Source: an uncultured Methanomethylovorans sp. (GTDB lineage: Archaea; Halobacteriota; Methanosarcinia; Methanosarcinales; Methanosarcinaceae). Taken from it: a DNA stretch of 5,427 nt. Under the pieces are notes generated by a model. It searched no databases. It saw nothing but the letters and a program-made list of their open reading frames with translations, and was not told where the DNA came from. Shown in pieces: positions 1-5,362 of the stretch. The translations under genes and the position numbers were made by a program. Every line of letters starts with the position of its first letter. The stretch's first letter is position 1. The stretch lies in assembly GCA_937968035.1 (NCBI GenBank), contig CALBTS010000818.1, positions 1-5,427 on the forward strand. The letters run 5' to 3'.

Positions 1-47
1 GATATCGTATTCGGTGACTGGAGTTCAGACGTGTGCTCTTCCGATCT
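1..47 (+). other. Illumina P7/TruSeq adapter left on the contig end
   Basis: Positions 14-47 match the 34-base Illumina TruSeq read-2 (multiplexing) adapter, ending in the familiar GCTCTTCCGATCT. The ten bases at 4-13 (ATCGTATTCG) sit where the i7 index lies in a P7 primer, and the GAT at 1-3 is the end of the P7 flow-cell sequence. This is library material, not genome. It also produces the false protein tail IGRAHV when the adjoining reading frame is translated on the minus strand. Genomic sequence starts at about position 48. The index length fits a 10-base dual-index kit, which is an inference. Confidence 0.98.
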
Positions 48-258
48 GCCTATCATAAACTTTTCCATTTATTTTAATGAAACTGTTCTCAGCTTTTAAT
101 GTACCAAATAATATTTTTAGCAGTGTTGATTTTCCCGTGCCATTTCTGCCCAAAATTCCAATTATATCTCCAGTTTGACACTTTAAATATATATCTGTCA
201 GAATTTGTTTGACATCAAATGACTTTATTACGCTATCAATCTCAAGTATATCAGACAT
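48..258 (-). CDS. ABC transporter ATP-binding protein, N-terminal 70 residues only
   Basis: This is the start of an ABC-type ATPase subunit, a cytoplasmic protein that hydrolyses ATP to drive a membrane partner. The first 70 residues are genuine. They show the usual opening strand (ILEIDSVIKSF) and a clear Walker A P-loop, GRNGTGKST, at about residues 37-45, followed by the TLLKILFG helix typical of the family. Everything after R70 comes from the sequencing adapter, so the Q-loop, signature motif, Walker B and stop codon are missing from the data, not from the organism. The ATG lies inside the end of the upstream membrane-protein gene (8-base overlap), so the two are translationally coupled. 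The substrate cannot be told from this fragment. Confidence 0.9.
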
Positions 259-541
259 GGATCAAAATCAAAATAGAAATCCCAATAAGCGTGTTAATCA
301 CTACGCTGAATGAGATAAGAGACTTCTTTGAAAGTCCTAAATTGTAGAAAAAATAATATTGATTATTTTTTGATAATTCAATATATAATATCCCTATCAC
401 GATTCCTCCTGTCAAAAATGCCAAAGGAAATATTTGCAAAAATATTGGAAAAATTATTACGGAAATAGCTGTCGAGAATCCGAGATTAATCAGTAATAGC
501 ACCTTATAAAAGACTAAGCAAATTTTTAATTTTCTTATCAT
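251..541 (-). CDS. Small hydrophobic membrane protein paired with the ABC ATPase
   Basis: A 96-residue protein with about three hydrophobic stretches: roughly residues 8-32, 34-53 (rich in F, G, I and L) and 76-95. A short polar segment with aromatic residues (SKNNQYYFFYNLGLSKKS) lies between the second and third. I do not recognise a named family. The 8-base overlap with the ABC ATPase start argues that it is the membrane partner of that ATPase, or a fragment-sized permease. It is much shorter than a typical ABC-2 permease, so it may act as an oligomer or with a further subunit off the window. The start codon lies about 37 bases inside the cassette boundary at 578, a short leader typical of cassette genes. 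No strong Shine-Dalgarno sequence is seen; an A-rich stretch precedes the start. Confidence 0.7.
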   Translation of the reverse strand: MIRKLKICLVFYKVLLLINLGFSTAISVIIFPIFLQIFPLAFLTGGIVIGILYIELSKNNQYYFFYNLGLSKKSLISFSVVINTLIGISILILIHV

Positions 542-570
542 CTATCAGCGAGTTTTTTTTCATTTTATTG

Positions 571-706
571 GCCATAACGTTTGCGGCTATATGCAGTAAG
601 GGAATGCGGGCTTCATTCCTGTCCGCCAGCTCCGAAGTTTGAGCGGGGTAGGCCTATTGAATTACCATTGAAACCCTTATTGCATATAGCATTGTTGTTA
701 TGTGGC
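571..706. repeat. attC-like palindromic recombination site 1
   Basis: This is the first of three related sites. Bases 586-602 pair with 674-690 over 17 positions, 16 Watson-Crick and one G:T, giving a long stem. The outer cores are ATAAC at 574-578 and GTTATGTGGC at 697-706. The right-hand end GTTATGTGGC is the exact inverse complement of the left end of site 2 (1829-1838), i.e. of the far end of the same cassette. Bases 596-615 (GTAAGGGAATGCGGGCTTCA) are identical to bases in site 3, as is TGAAACCCTTAT at 669-680. An internal box, TTTGAGCGGGGTAGG at 638-652, resembles TTGATGCG boxes in the other two sites. The length of about 136 bp is within the integron attC range. The extra GTT at 694-696 makes the spacer three bases longer than in the other sites. 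Confidence 0.75.
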
Positions 707-1837
707 GTATTATTATTAACACTAATGGCAAAAATTATTTATAATGCCTATTTGATAATGCTTGTTTCATGCAGAGATTACAAACTATATATCTATTATG
801 CCCATTATTATCTTTAAGACCAGGCGGATGACTTAATTGCTTACCTAAATCAATTTCAAATTCATGAAGTTTATTATTTGGTAAAGTTAAAACCTCACTT
901 GGTGAAAAGCCTGATAATATCGCACCACAAAAACTACATATTAAAACAACAGAAGGTTCTGATTTGATTTGTTTGTCAATATTTTTATTTTGAGTTGCCC
1001 CTGCTATAATAAGTAATTTCTTTATTTCATCATTATCATTATTGATTGCCCAATCTAAGGCTGTGTCACCGTTCTTATTTACATTATTAACATCAATGCC
1101 ATTTTTAATTAGCAAATCAGCGATTTCATAACCAAACTCTTTATTATATACTGTATAGTAAAGCGGAGTACAACCATCATCATCAATTAAATCCACTTTA
1201 GCTCCTTTGTTGATTAGTATTTCTGCAACACCTCCATTACCAAAAAAGCAAACATTAAATAATGCAGATTGTTTCAGATATCTTTCTATTGCATTAATAT
1301 CAACACCTTCCTCAATAAGTAATTTAACTATTTCTACGCTATTTTCATTTGATATACAAGAAAATAACGGTGTTTTTCCTTGGTCATCTTTTATACTAAC
1401 ATCAGCACCATTGTCGATAAGTAATTTAACGATTTCCTTCGATCCATGTCCACATGCATAGAATAAAGGGGTTTGGTTTTCGTAAGCCCTTATATTAATT
1501 TCAGCTCCATTTTTCAAAAGTAATTCAACGATTTCTACATATTTGAATGAACTAAATAATGGAGTATAACCTTGGTCATTTATTATATTAATAATAGCAC
1601 CATTGTTAATAAGCAATTCTACAATTTCCTTATAGCCCTTTTTAACAGCAACATGTAATGGCGTATCATTAAAATCAGAATGTTTACGATAATTAATATC
1701 GGCACATATTCCAAATAACGGCTTTTTTAAATACTTTTTCACACTCTTTAATGAGCCAATTTCACATGATCTATAAAGTTTCTCATTCCTTTTGTTCATA
1801 TAGAAAGTATAAGTGTTTATATTTTTATGCCACATAA
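578..1837 (-). mobile_element. Gene cassette A: ankyrin-repeat gene with attC-like site
   Basis: This unit of about 1.26 kb, read on the minus strand, starts after the G of the GTT core in site 2 with TTATGTGGC. It contains one gene and ends with GCCACATAAC and the site 1 palindrome. The inverted ten-base match between its two ends (GTTATGTGGC and GCCACATAAC) is what closure of a circular cassette would produce, and it is specific to this cassette. The exact cut positions assume an integron-like exchange between G and TT of the core on the minus strand. The alternative orientation would shift them by a few bases. Confidence 0.65.
735..1799 (-). CDS. Ankyrin-repeat protein with C-terminal CxxC zinc-ribbon-like domain
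   Basis: A 354-residue protein. Seven ankyrin repeats are visible from their TPLH/TPLF/TPLY/TALD turns at about residues 46, 79, 110, 143, 178, 211 and 246, each followed by an EIVELLI.NGA-type helix pair. A shorter divergent unit precedes them. Ankyrin arrays bind other proteins. The C-terminal region (about 284-354) holds CSFC (C288, C291) and CNLC (C340, C343), a possible zinc ribbon. The CSFCG...YIVCNLC wording recalls the ClpX N-terminal zinc-binding domain, but with a longer spacer, so this is only suggestive. There is no signal peptide. The frame is open back to 1874, but that extension runs through the attC-like site, so the ATG giving MNKRNEKLYR was chosen. It lies about 38 bases inside the cassette. 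The gene ends 28 bases before site 1. The binding partner is unknown. Confidence 0.85.
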   Translation of the reverse strand: MNKRNEKLYRSCEIGSLKSVKKYLKKPLFGICADINYRKHSDFNDTPLHVAVKKGYKEIVELLINNGAIINIINDQGYTPLFSSFKYVEIVELLLKNGAEINIRAYENQTPLFYACGHGSKEIVKLLIDNGADVSIKDDQGKTPLFSCISNENSVEIVKLLIEEGVDINAIERYLKQSALFNVCFFGNGGVAEILINKGAKVDLIDDDGCTPLYYTVYNKEFGYEIADLLIKNGIDVNNVNKNGDTALDWAINNDNDEIKKLLIIAGATQNKNIDKQIKSEPSVVLICSFCGAILSGFSPSEVLTLPNNKLHEFEIDLGKQLSHPPGLKDNNGHNRYIVCNLCMKQALSNRHYK

Positions 1838-1965
1838 CGTTTACGTGTATGAGTAGTGGCGGACTTCGGAGCACTTCACTGTCAAATTATACTGAACTTG
1901 ATGCGAGGTAGGATGCTAAATATCGCTACAATCCCCGCCATTACTTATACACGATGTTGGGTGCA
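1829..1965. repeat. attC-like palindromic recombination site 2
   Basis: Bases 1844-1862 pair with 1935-1953 over 19 positions, 17 Watson-Crick and two G:T. The outer cores are GCCACATAAC at 1829-1838 and GTTGGGTGCA at 1956-1965. GTTGGGT fits the integron core consensus GTTRRRY. The left core pairs with the right end of site 1 and the right core pairs with the left end of site 3, but the two do not pair with each other, as expected where two different cassettes meet. An internal box, TTGATGCGAGGTAGGATG at 1898-1914, corresponds to boxes in sites 1 and 3. The last 15 codons of the adjoining methyltransferase gene run into this site. Confidence 0.78.
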
Positions 1966-2788
1966 GTACTTCTTCTGGTTCTTCAACAATAAATAATCTT
2001 GGTTGCATTTCAATTAGTTTTACTCTTTTCCTTGCAAGTTCGCAGTATTCATGGCTTATGTCAATCCCAATGTAATTTCTACCCATTTCTGCTGCCACTC
2101 TTGCTGTTGTTCCACTTCCACTCATTGGGTCTAATACAATATCACCTTGATTTGTCCATGAAATAATATGGTCTCTTACTAATTGACATGGAAAAGGGGC
2201 AGGATGCCCTTTTGCCTCTTGGTCTTCTTGTTTTTTTCCAACAACATACTCCCAAATATTCCCTTTAATTTTTTTGTCTTTAACTGGCTTTGCCATTTTT
2301 TCTCTGGTCTGTTCGTTTTTAGAGAAGTTTTTGTAAGTCGTTCCGTTAAGCTCTAAACCTGCATGTAAACAATCAACCATCAATGGATTATGTGTTTTAA
2401 CAGTTCCTTTACTAAACACAAACATAAACTCAAATTCGTTATTATATCGTTTGCGATAGATTTGAGGAATTGGATTCGCCTTCTTAAATATCATTGTATC
2501 GTGAAGATTAAAGCCAATTTCCTGAAAATATAATGCTTGCTTAAAACTTGTTCCTGTTTCGTTGCCGTTAATCGTTGCATCATTAACAACCCAAACTACT
2601 ATGCCCCCTTGTTTTGTAACTCTGTAAAGTTCTTTTGCAATATCTTCAAAAGGGAAAACAAATCCTTTGTAATTCCGCAAATCGTCATAAGGCGGTGAAG
2701 TAACTGTAAGGTCAATTACATTGTCGTCAAACTTTCGCATAACTTCAACACAATTACCTTCTACTATTTTATTTAAATATTTGTCCAT
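1916..2788 (-). CDS. DNA methyltransferase (beta-class), partner of the HindIII-like enzyme
   Basis: A 290-residue S-adenosylmethionine-dependent DNA amino-methyltransferase that would protect host DNA from the paired endonuclease. Motif IV, TSPPY, is at residues 30-34. The SAM-binding motif DPMSGSGTT is at 220-228, preceded by HPAPFP at 195-200 and followed by GIDIS at 241-245. Catalytic motif before SAM motif is the beta-class order, used by N6-adenine and N4-cytosine enzymes. The pairing with a HindIII-family nuclease predicts N6-adenine methylation of AAGCTT. That is inference; motif IV alone does not decide it. The gene starts 11 bases after the endonuclease stop and probably shares its promoter. 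Residues from about H276 to I290 are encoded by the attC-like site, so the natural C-terminus has been set by cassette context. All catalytic motifs are intact. Confidence 0.92.
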   Translation of the reverse strand: MDKYLNKIVEGNCVEVMRKFDDNVIDLTVTSPPYDDLRNYKGFVFPFEDIAKELYRVTKQGGIVVWVVNDATINGNETGTSFKQALYFQEIGFNLHDTMIFKKANPIPQIYRKRYNNEFEFMFVFSKGTVKTHNPLMVDCLHAGLELNGTTYKNFSKNEQTREKMAKPVKDKKIKGNIWEYVVGKKQEDQEAKGHPAPFPCQLVRDHIISWTNQGDIVLDPMSGSGTTARVAAEMGRNYIGIDISHEYCELARKRVKLIEMQPRLFIVEEPEEVLHPTSCISNGGDCSDI

Positions 2789-2799
2789 GTTATATTTCC

Positions 2800-3716
2800 T
2801 TATTTTAATGTAAACAAACCATTGTCCGAAATTGCATTGATTGTTTTAATTCTGCTTTCAATTTTGTGAACTTTTATAAGTTCCTTCAATGCCTCTTTAT
2901 GGGTCATTCGCATTATTTTTTCTCTTTCTTGGGCTAAAAATGTTAGTGCTTCTTCTTTTGCAATTGAAATACTCTCAGTTGCTACTCCTTTTTCGATATC
3001 CCATATTGGTTGGATTTTCTTTGAAAAAGAAAGAATTGTTTTGTTGACCGCCAACCAGTAATCAGTAGCATTTTTAGAGGGATTTAGAGCTTTTATCGTT
3101 TCAAATATTTTCTTTAAAAGTTGCTGTGCTTTTACTTGTCCTTCAACTTGCGAATATGAAAGAAGTAATGCTAAATGTGAATATGTAAAAATACACACAT
3201 TTTGTGTTGTAGCTTGCTGATAAATTTGACTTGAAGAGGTTGGCAGTTGATATATTGGACAAACCACCATTGCATAAGGTTTCCCACGTTTCCAGCCGTG
3301 CATAGCTTGCACTTTAAAGTCTTTTTGATTTTTAGCAGTCCTACTAAGTCTAAATGCCTTTGCGTCTGCAACAAAGCTGTAATCTTTAGCGAAAGCCTCA
3401 ACATCTGCGGCATCTGTGCTCTCTCTTTTAACACTAAACTTTTTAGTCCTAATGAAGAATAAGCTAAAGAAAGCAAACAATCTGTGTATTTTGAGTAAAG
3501 TTTTTCTTCACTCGTGTCGTGTCCATAACTTTCAGGAATATTACCACAAAGACGTAAATGGTCAATCAAAGAAGATATTCCATTTTTTTTGATTTCTGTT
3601 TCTAATTCCTTTTCTAATTTGTCGGAGTCATCTCCAAAATTACCACTCAAATTTCGGATTTCTTCAATCCAATATTGTCTGTTTTTTATCGCTTTATCTG
3701 TTATTATTTTTTTCAT
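2800..3716 (-). pseudogene. hindIIIR: HindIII-family type II restriction endonuclease, split by a frameshift
   Basis: Two overlapping frames together encode a HindIII homologue. The first runs from the ATG at 3716 for about 97 residues (MKKIITDKAI to GLKSLVLK), including PESYGHDTSEEKLYSK, which corresponds to the N-terminal part of HindIII. The second carries VADAKAFRLSRTAKNQKDF, almost identical to the HindIII catalytic region, where the D-A-K is the PD-(D/E)XK core, and ends NGLFTLK. Adding one base to the T4 run at 3426-3429 (A4 on the coding strand) joins SLVLK to RESTDAADV. The result is about 305 residues, against about 300 for HindIII. As read, translation from the ATG goes out of frame before the catalytic residues, so no active enzyme is made unless the ribosome slips or the base is an assembly error. 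A TTG lies directly before the ATG. HindIII cuts AAGCTT; the same target is inferred here. Confidence 0.93.
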
Positions 3717-3736
3717 CAAAATGTCCTATTTTTTTG

Positions 3737-3744
3737 CAAAGGTA
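3737..3744 (-). promoter_or_regulatory. Bacteroidota -7 promoter box for the restriction-modification operon
   Basis: On the minus strand this reads TACCTTTG, an exact match to the Bacteroidota housekeeping -7 consensus TAnnTTTG. It lies about 20 bases upstream of the endonuclease ATG, leaving a very short leader. I see no TTTG at the usual -33 distance; the nearest TTTTG is about 33 bases upstream of the box, which is too far. Its position inside the cassette means the unit can be expressed without an array promoter. Confidence 0.6.
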
Positions 3745-3821
3745 CTTAAAATCCTTCTATCCTTATTTTTTAGTTTTCAAAAGTTACTAACGAACTTGCA
3801 GTCTGTCTGTCTCTTAGTATT

Positions 3822-3963
3822 GCACCCAACGTTTAGTGTATGATTTCGTAAGGGAATGCGGGCTTCAAACCTATCAAATTACCACCCAAAATTGATGCGG
3901 GTGATGCCGCTCGAAAACCTCTGAAACCCTTATGAATTATACACATTGTTAGCGTTTCGTGCA
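3822..3963. repeat. attC-like palindromic recombination site 3
   Basis: Bases 3836-3854 pair with 3927-3944 (19 against 18), with G:T pairs and one unpaired extra base in the left arm. A single extrahelical base in one arm is a hallmark of attC sites, where it sets which strand is recombined. The outer cores are GCACCCAAC at 3822-3830, fitting the RYYYAAC form, and GTTAGCGTT at 3948-3956. Bases 3848-3867 are identical to 596-615 in site 1, and TGAAACCCTTAT at 3922-3933 is also shared. The internal box ATTGATGCGGGTGATG is at 3891-3906. The left core pairs with site 2 and the right core pairs with the lone core at 5368-5376. Confidence 0.78.
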
Positions 3964-3985
3964 TTTTATGTTATGTACATTTTAA

Positions 3986-4324
3986 TCATTTATCTATTAT
4001 TATAATCTGTTTTGCATCATTACTATTTGCTAATTTGATGTATTCTTCAATTTCTTCTTTTGTTGAGGATGCAGGAACCTCTATCTGCCAATTGTTTTTA
4101 CCTTTTATTACTATCTTTTTTCCCTGCTTACTTTTCAGGAAAGTGAATAATGCATTTATAACAGTTATTAGGATATTTGAACCAATAACAAGAATCTCAG
4201 GTGTCATTAAATCAAAGCCTAATCCATTTTGTGGATACGAACAGGTTAGTCCTTCACGTTCAAGATGGTTTGGCAATGAATTGTCTTCCATCTCTTTATA
4301 ATATATTTCAATTTTATTACTCAT
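3986..4324 (-). CDS. Small membrane-anchored protein resembling EACC1
   Basis: A 112-residue protein. Residues 1-40 are polar, about 43-64 form one hydrophobic helix (TPEILVIGSNILITVINALFTFL), then a basic patch (KSKQGKK) leads into a compact beta-rich tail, IVIKGKNNWQIEVPASSTKEEIEEYIKLAN. This layout (a helix followed by a strand pair reading V-x-G...W-x-[IV]-x-V-x-A and a T-x-E-E helix) matches my recollection of effector-associated constant component 1 (EACC1). Those are small accessory proteins of predicted NTP-dependent conflict systems, encoded beside a protease or other effector. The gene lies 12 bases after the HExxH gene and is clearly co-transcribed with it, which supports that reading. 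The assignment is from pattern only. By family it would be a tethering or inhibitory partner, but its function is not established. Confidence 0.7.
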   Translation of the reverse strand: MSNKIEIYYKEMEDNSLPNHLEREGLTCSYPQNGLGFDLMTPEILVIGSNILITVINALFTFLKSKQGKKIVIKGKNNWQIEVPASSTKEEIEEYIKLANSNDAKQIIIIDK

Positions 4325-4336
4325 AATTATTATAAT

Positions 4337-5326
4337 TTAAACCTTTTCCAAGGCAATATCAAAAATCTTTATCTCAGGTATAGTATGGATTTCTTTTAAA
4401 TCATTTGTGAAAAAATCAATTATTTTTGAAAACCTTTCCTCACTGGTATTTGAGGGTTTGCTTCTACGATAGATTATTTTATTGCACAAATCGGTCACCA
4501 AGTAATGTGAAATAATACTACTTAATAAAAGTGAATTTTGTTGAATGTTCTCATTAGAATTATTTGGCAACTTCAATATAGTGGCGGCTTTAATATCAGC
4601 ATCAATTTCAATTTGTAATTTTTCAGAAGGTGATATCTCATATTTATGATAGTTATTCAAATGGCCTAATAAAATATGATTGTATTCATGTGATAAAATA
4701 AACATTTGTAAATAATTATTGATTAAGTCACTAAGATAAATATGAGAAGGCTCCAAATTAAGAGATGAAGGTAATTCTCCTTCGAAATCATTAATAAAAA
4801 ATTTAGCTCCCATAATAATTCTATCTGCAGCTTCTTCGTAGGATATTTGAGGTGTTTTTGTTTTTGTGGAACTAAATTTACTAGCTTTCACTATTGTCTG
4901 GAATGTACCTGACAATAAATCATTATACCACTGACTGAAGCAAACTAAAGAGCCTTGAGTGGTTAGAATAGCCTTAGGGCCTTCTTTTACTTGAGGTAGA
5001 TATACCAATGGTATGCTTTTGATTTTATCAAACTCATCCTTTGAATATTTTTTGATTAAAATAAGTCTTATCCATCTGTGATATAAATAATTAGCAGTTA
5101 TTTTATTGATTCTTTGTCTATTTTGACCAAGAGTCTCCATAAATCCATCAGAATCAAATTTACTTTCTCGAAAAGAAAGCTCAGTGATTACATTTGGACC
5201 TAGTGTTTCTAAAGCATGAAAATCAAGAAAATCTTTAAGTGAATAAAAAAAAGAATCATCCTGATTGTTTTGATTTTTCTCAAAAAATTGTTTGTACTTT
5301 TTATATGAGCTTGATTCTGTATTCAT
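4337..5326 (-). CDS. Predicted zinc metallopeptidase-like protein (HEYNH motif)
   Basis: A 329-residue protein with no signal peptide and no convincing membrane span. The active-site-like motif HEYNH is at residues 213-217 (LSHEYNHILLGH), a fit to HExxH in which two histidines bind zinc and the glutamate is catalytic. About 23 residues later QIEIDADIKAA (E240, D242, D244) resembles the E-x-[ED]-A-D-x-x-A element of gluzincin peptidases, where a glutamate is the third zinc ligand. The N-terminal 200 residues are mostly helical and I do not recognise them; they could be a substrate-binding or effector-association region. The gene starts about 48 bases inside the cassette. The ATG at 5326 is the first in frame and has no clear Shine-Dalgarno sequence, which is normal for Bacteroidota. 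With the EACC1-like gene downstream it is a candidate toxic or regulatory protease effector. The family is not assigned. Confidence 0.82.
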   Translation of the reverse strand: MNTESSSYKKYKQFFEKNQNNQDDSFFYSLKDFLDFHALETLGPNVITELSFRESKFDSDGFMETLGQNRQRINKITANYLYHRWIRLILIKKYSKDEFDKIKSIPLVYLPQVKEGPKAILTTQGSLVCFSQWYNDLLSGTFQTIVKASKFSSTKTKTPQISYEEAADRIIMGAKFFINDFEGELPSSLNLEPSHIYLSDLINNYLQMFILSHEYNHILLGHLNNYHKYEISPSEKLQIEIDADIKAATILKLPNNSNENIQQNSLLLSSIISHYLVTDLCNKIIYRRSKPSNTSEERFSKIIDFFTNDLKEIHTIPEIKIFDIALEKV

Positions 5327-5362
5327 ATCAATTTTGATTATTGAACTTAGGGCCTCTCAACT

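Larger units (their letters stand above)
48..577 (-). mobile_element. Partial gene cassette (ABC transporter pair), left end cut off
   Basis: Read on the minus strand, this unit begins at the GTT core of the site at 571-706 with GTTATGGCC. The membrane-protein gene and then the ABC ATPase follow. The far end of the unit, which should carry GGCCATAAC followed by another palindromic site, lies beyond the adapter-truncated contig end. Its cassette status therefore rests only on one boundary and on the shared gene direction. Confidence 0.5.
1838..3829 (-). mobile_element. Gene cassette B: HindIII-like restriction-modification unit
   Basis: This unit of about 1.99 kb, read on the minus strand, begins with TTGGGTGCAATAC after the core of site 3. 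It contains a promoter, a frameshifted restriction endonuclease gene and a methyltransferase gene. It ends in GTACTGCACCCAAC and the site 2 palindrome. The two cassette ends match as inverted repeats at 13 of 14 positions (GTTGGGTGCARTAC), the longest such match in the window. Two genes plus a promoter in one unit is larger than a typical single-gene integron cassette. A 12-base (GTCT)3 run at 3801-3812 lies in the leader. Boundaries assume G^TT exchange on the minus strand. Confidence 0.68.

Noticed and set aside
571..706. Palindromes read as rho-independent terminators or MITE-type insertions
   Set aside because: There is no T-run after the stems, and the cassette-specific matching ends are not explained by either idea.
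581..817. Plus-strand open frame of 78 codons
   Set aside because: It runs through attC-like site 1 and then antisense to the end of the ankyrin gene. It has no recognisable protein features.
1207..1461. Plus-strand open frame of 84 codons
   Set aside because: It is the mirror of the ankyrin repeats in another frame; its serine- and leucine-rich repetition comes from the repeat structure.
1800..1874. Longer start for the ankyrin protein
   Set aside because: The extra 25 residues are encoded by the attC-like site and its flank. The ATG at 1799 gives the natural cassette leader length.
3171..3425. Tail of the upstream endonuclease frame after the frameshift
   Set aside because: Beyond about codon 97 the sequence no longer resembles HindIII, whereas the other frame does, so this is out-of-frame read-through and not a separate gene.
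3437..3443. Programmed -1 frameshifting at the A-rich stretches of the endonuclease
   Set aside because: Neither CTAAAAAG nor TTAAAAG forms a proper X XXY YYZ slippery heptamer in the reading frame, so a base loss is the simpler explanation.
3803..3820. Partial likeness to the Nextera transposon end (CTGTCTCTTA)
   Set aside because: Only about ten bases match and the following bases differ. It sits inside a GTCT run and within an intact cassette leader, so it is chance.
3247..3843. Plus-strand open frames of 71 and 84 codons
   Set aside because: Both are antisense to the endonuclease gene and its leader and show no domain signal.
4035..4301. Plus-strand open frame of 88 codons
   Set aside because: It is antisense to the EACC1-like gene, whose own frame has a coherent helix and beta tail.
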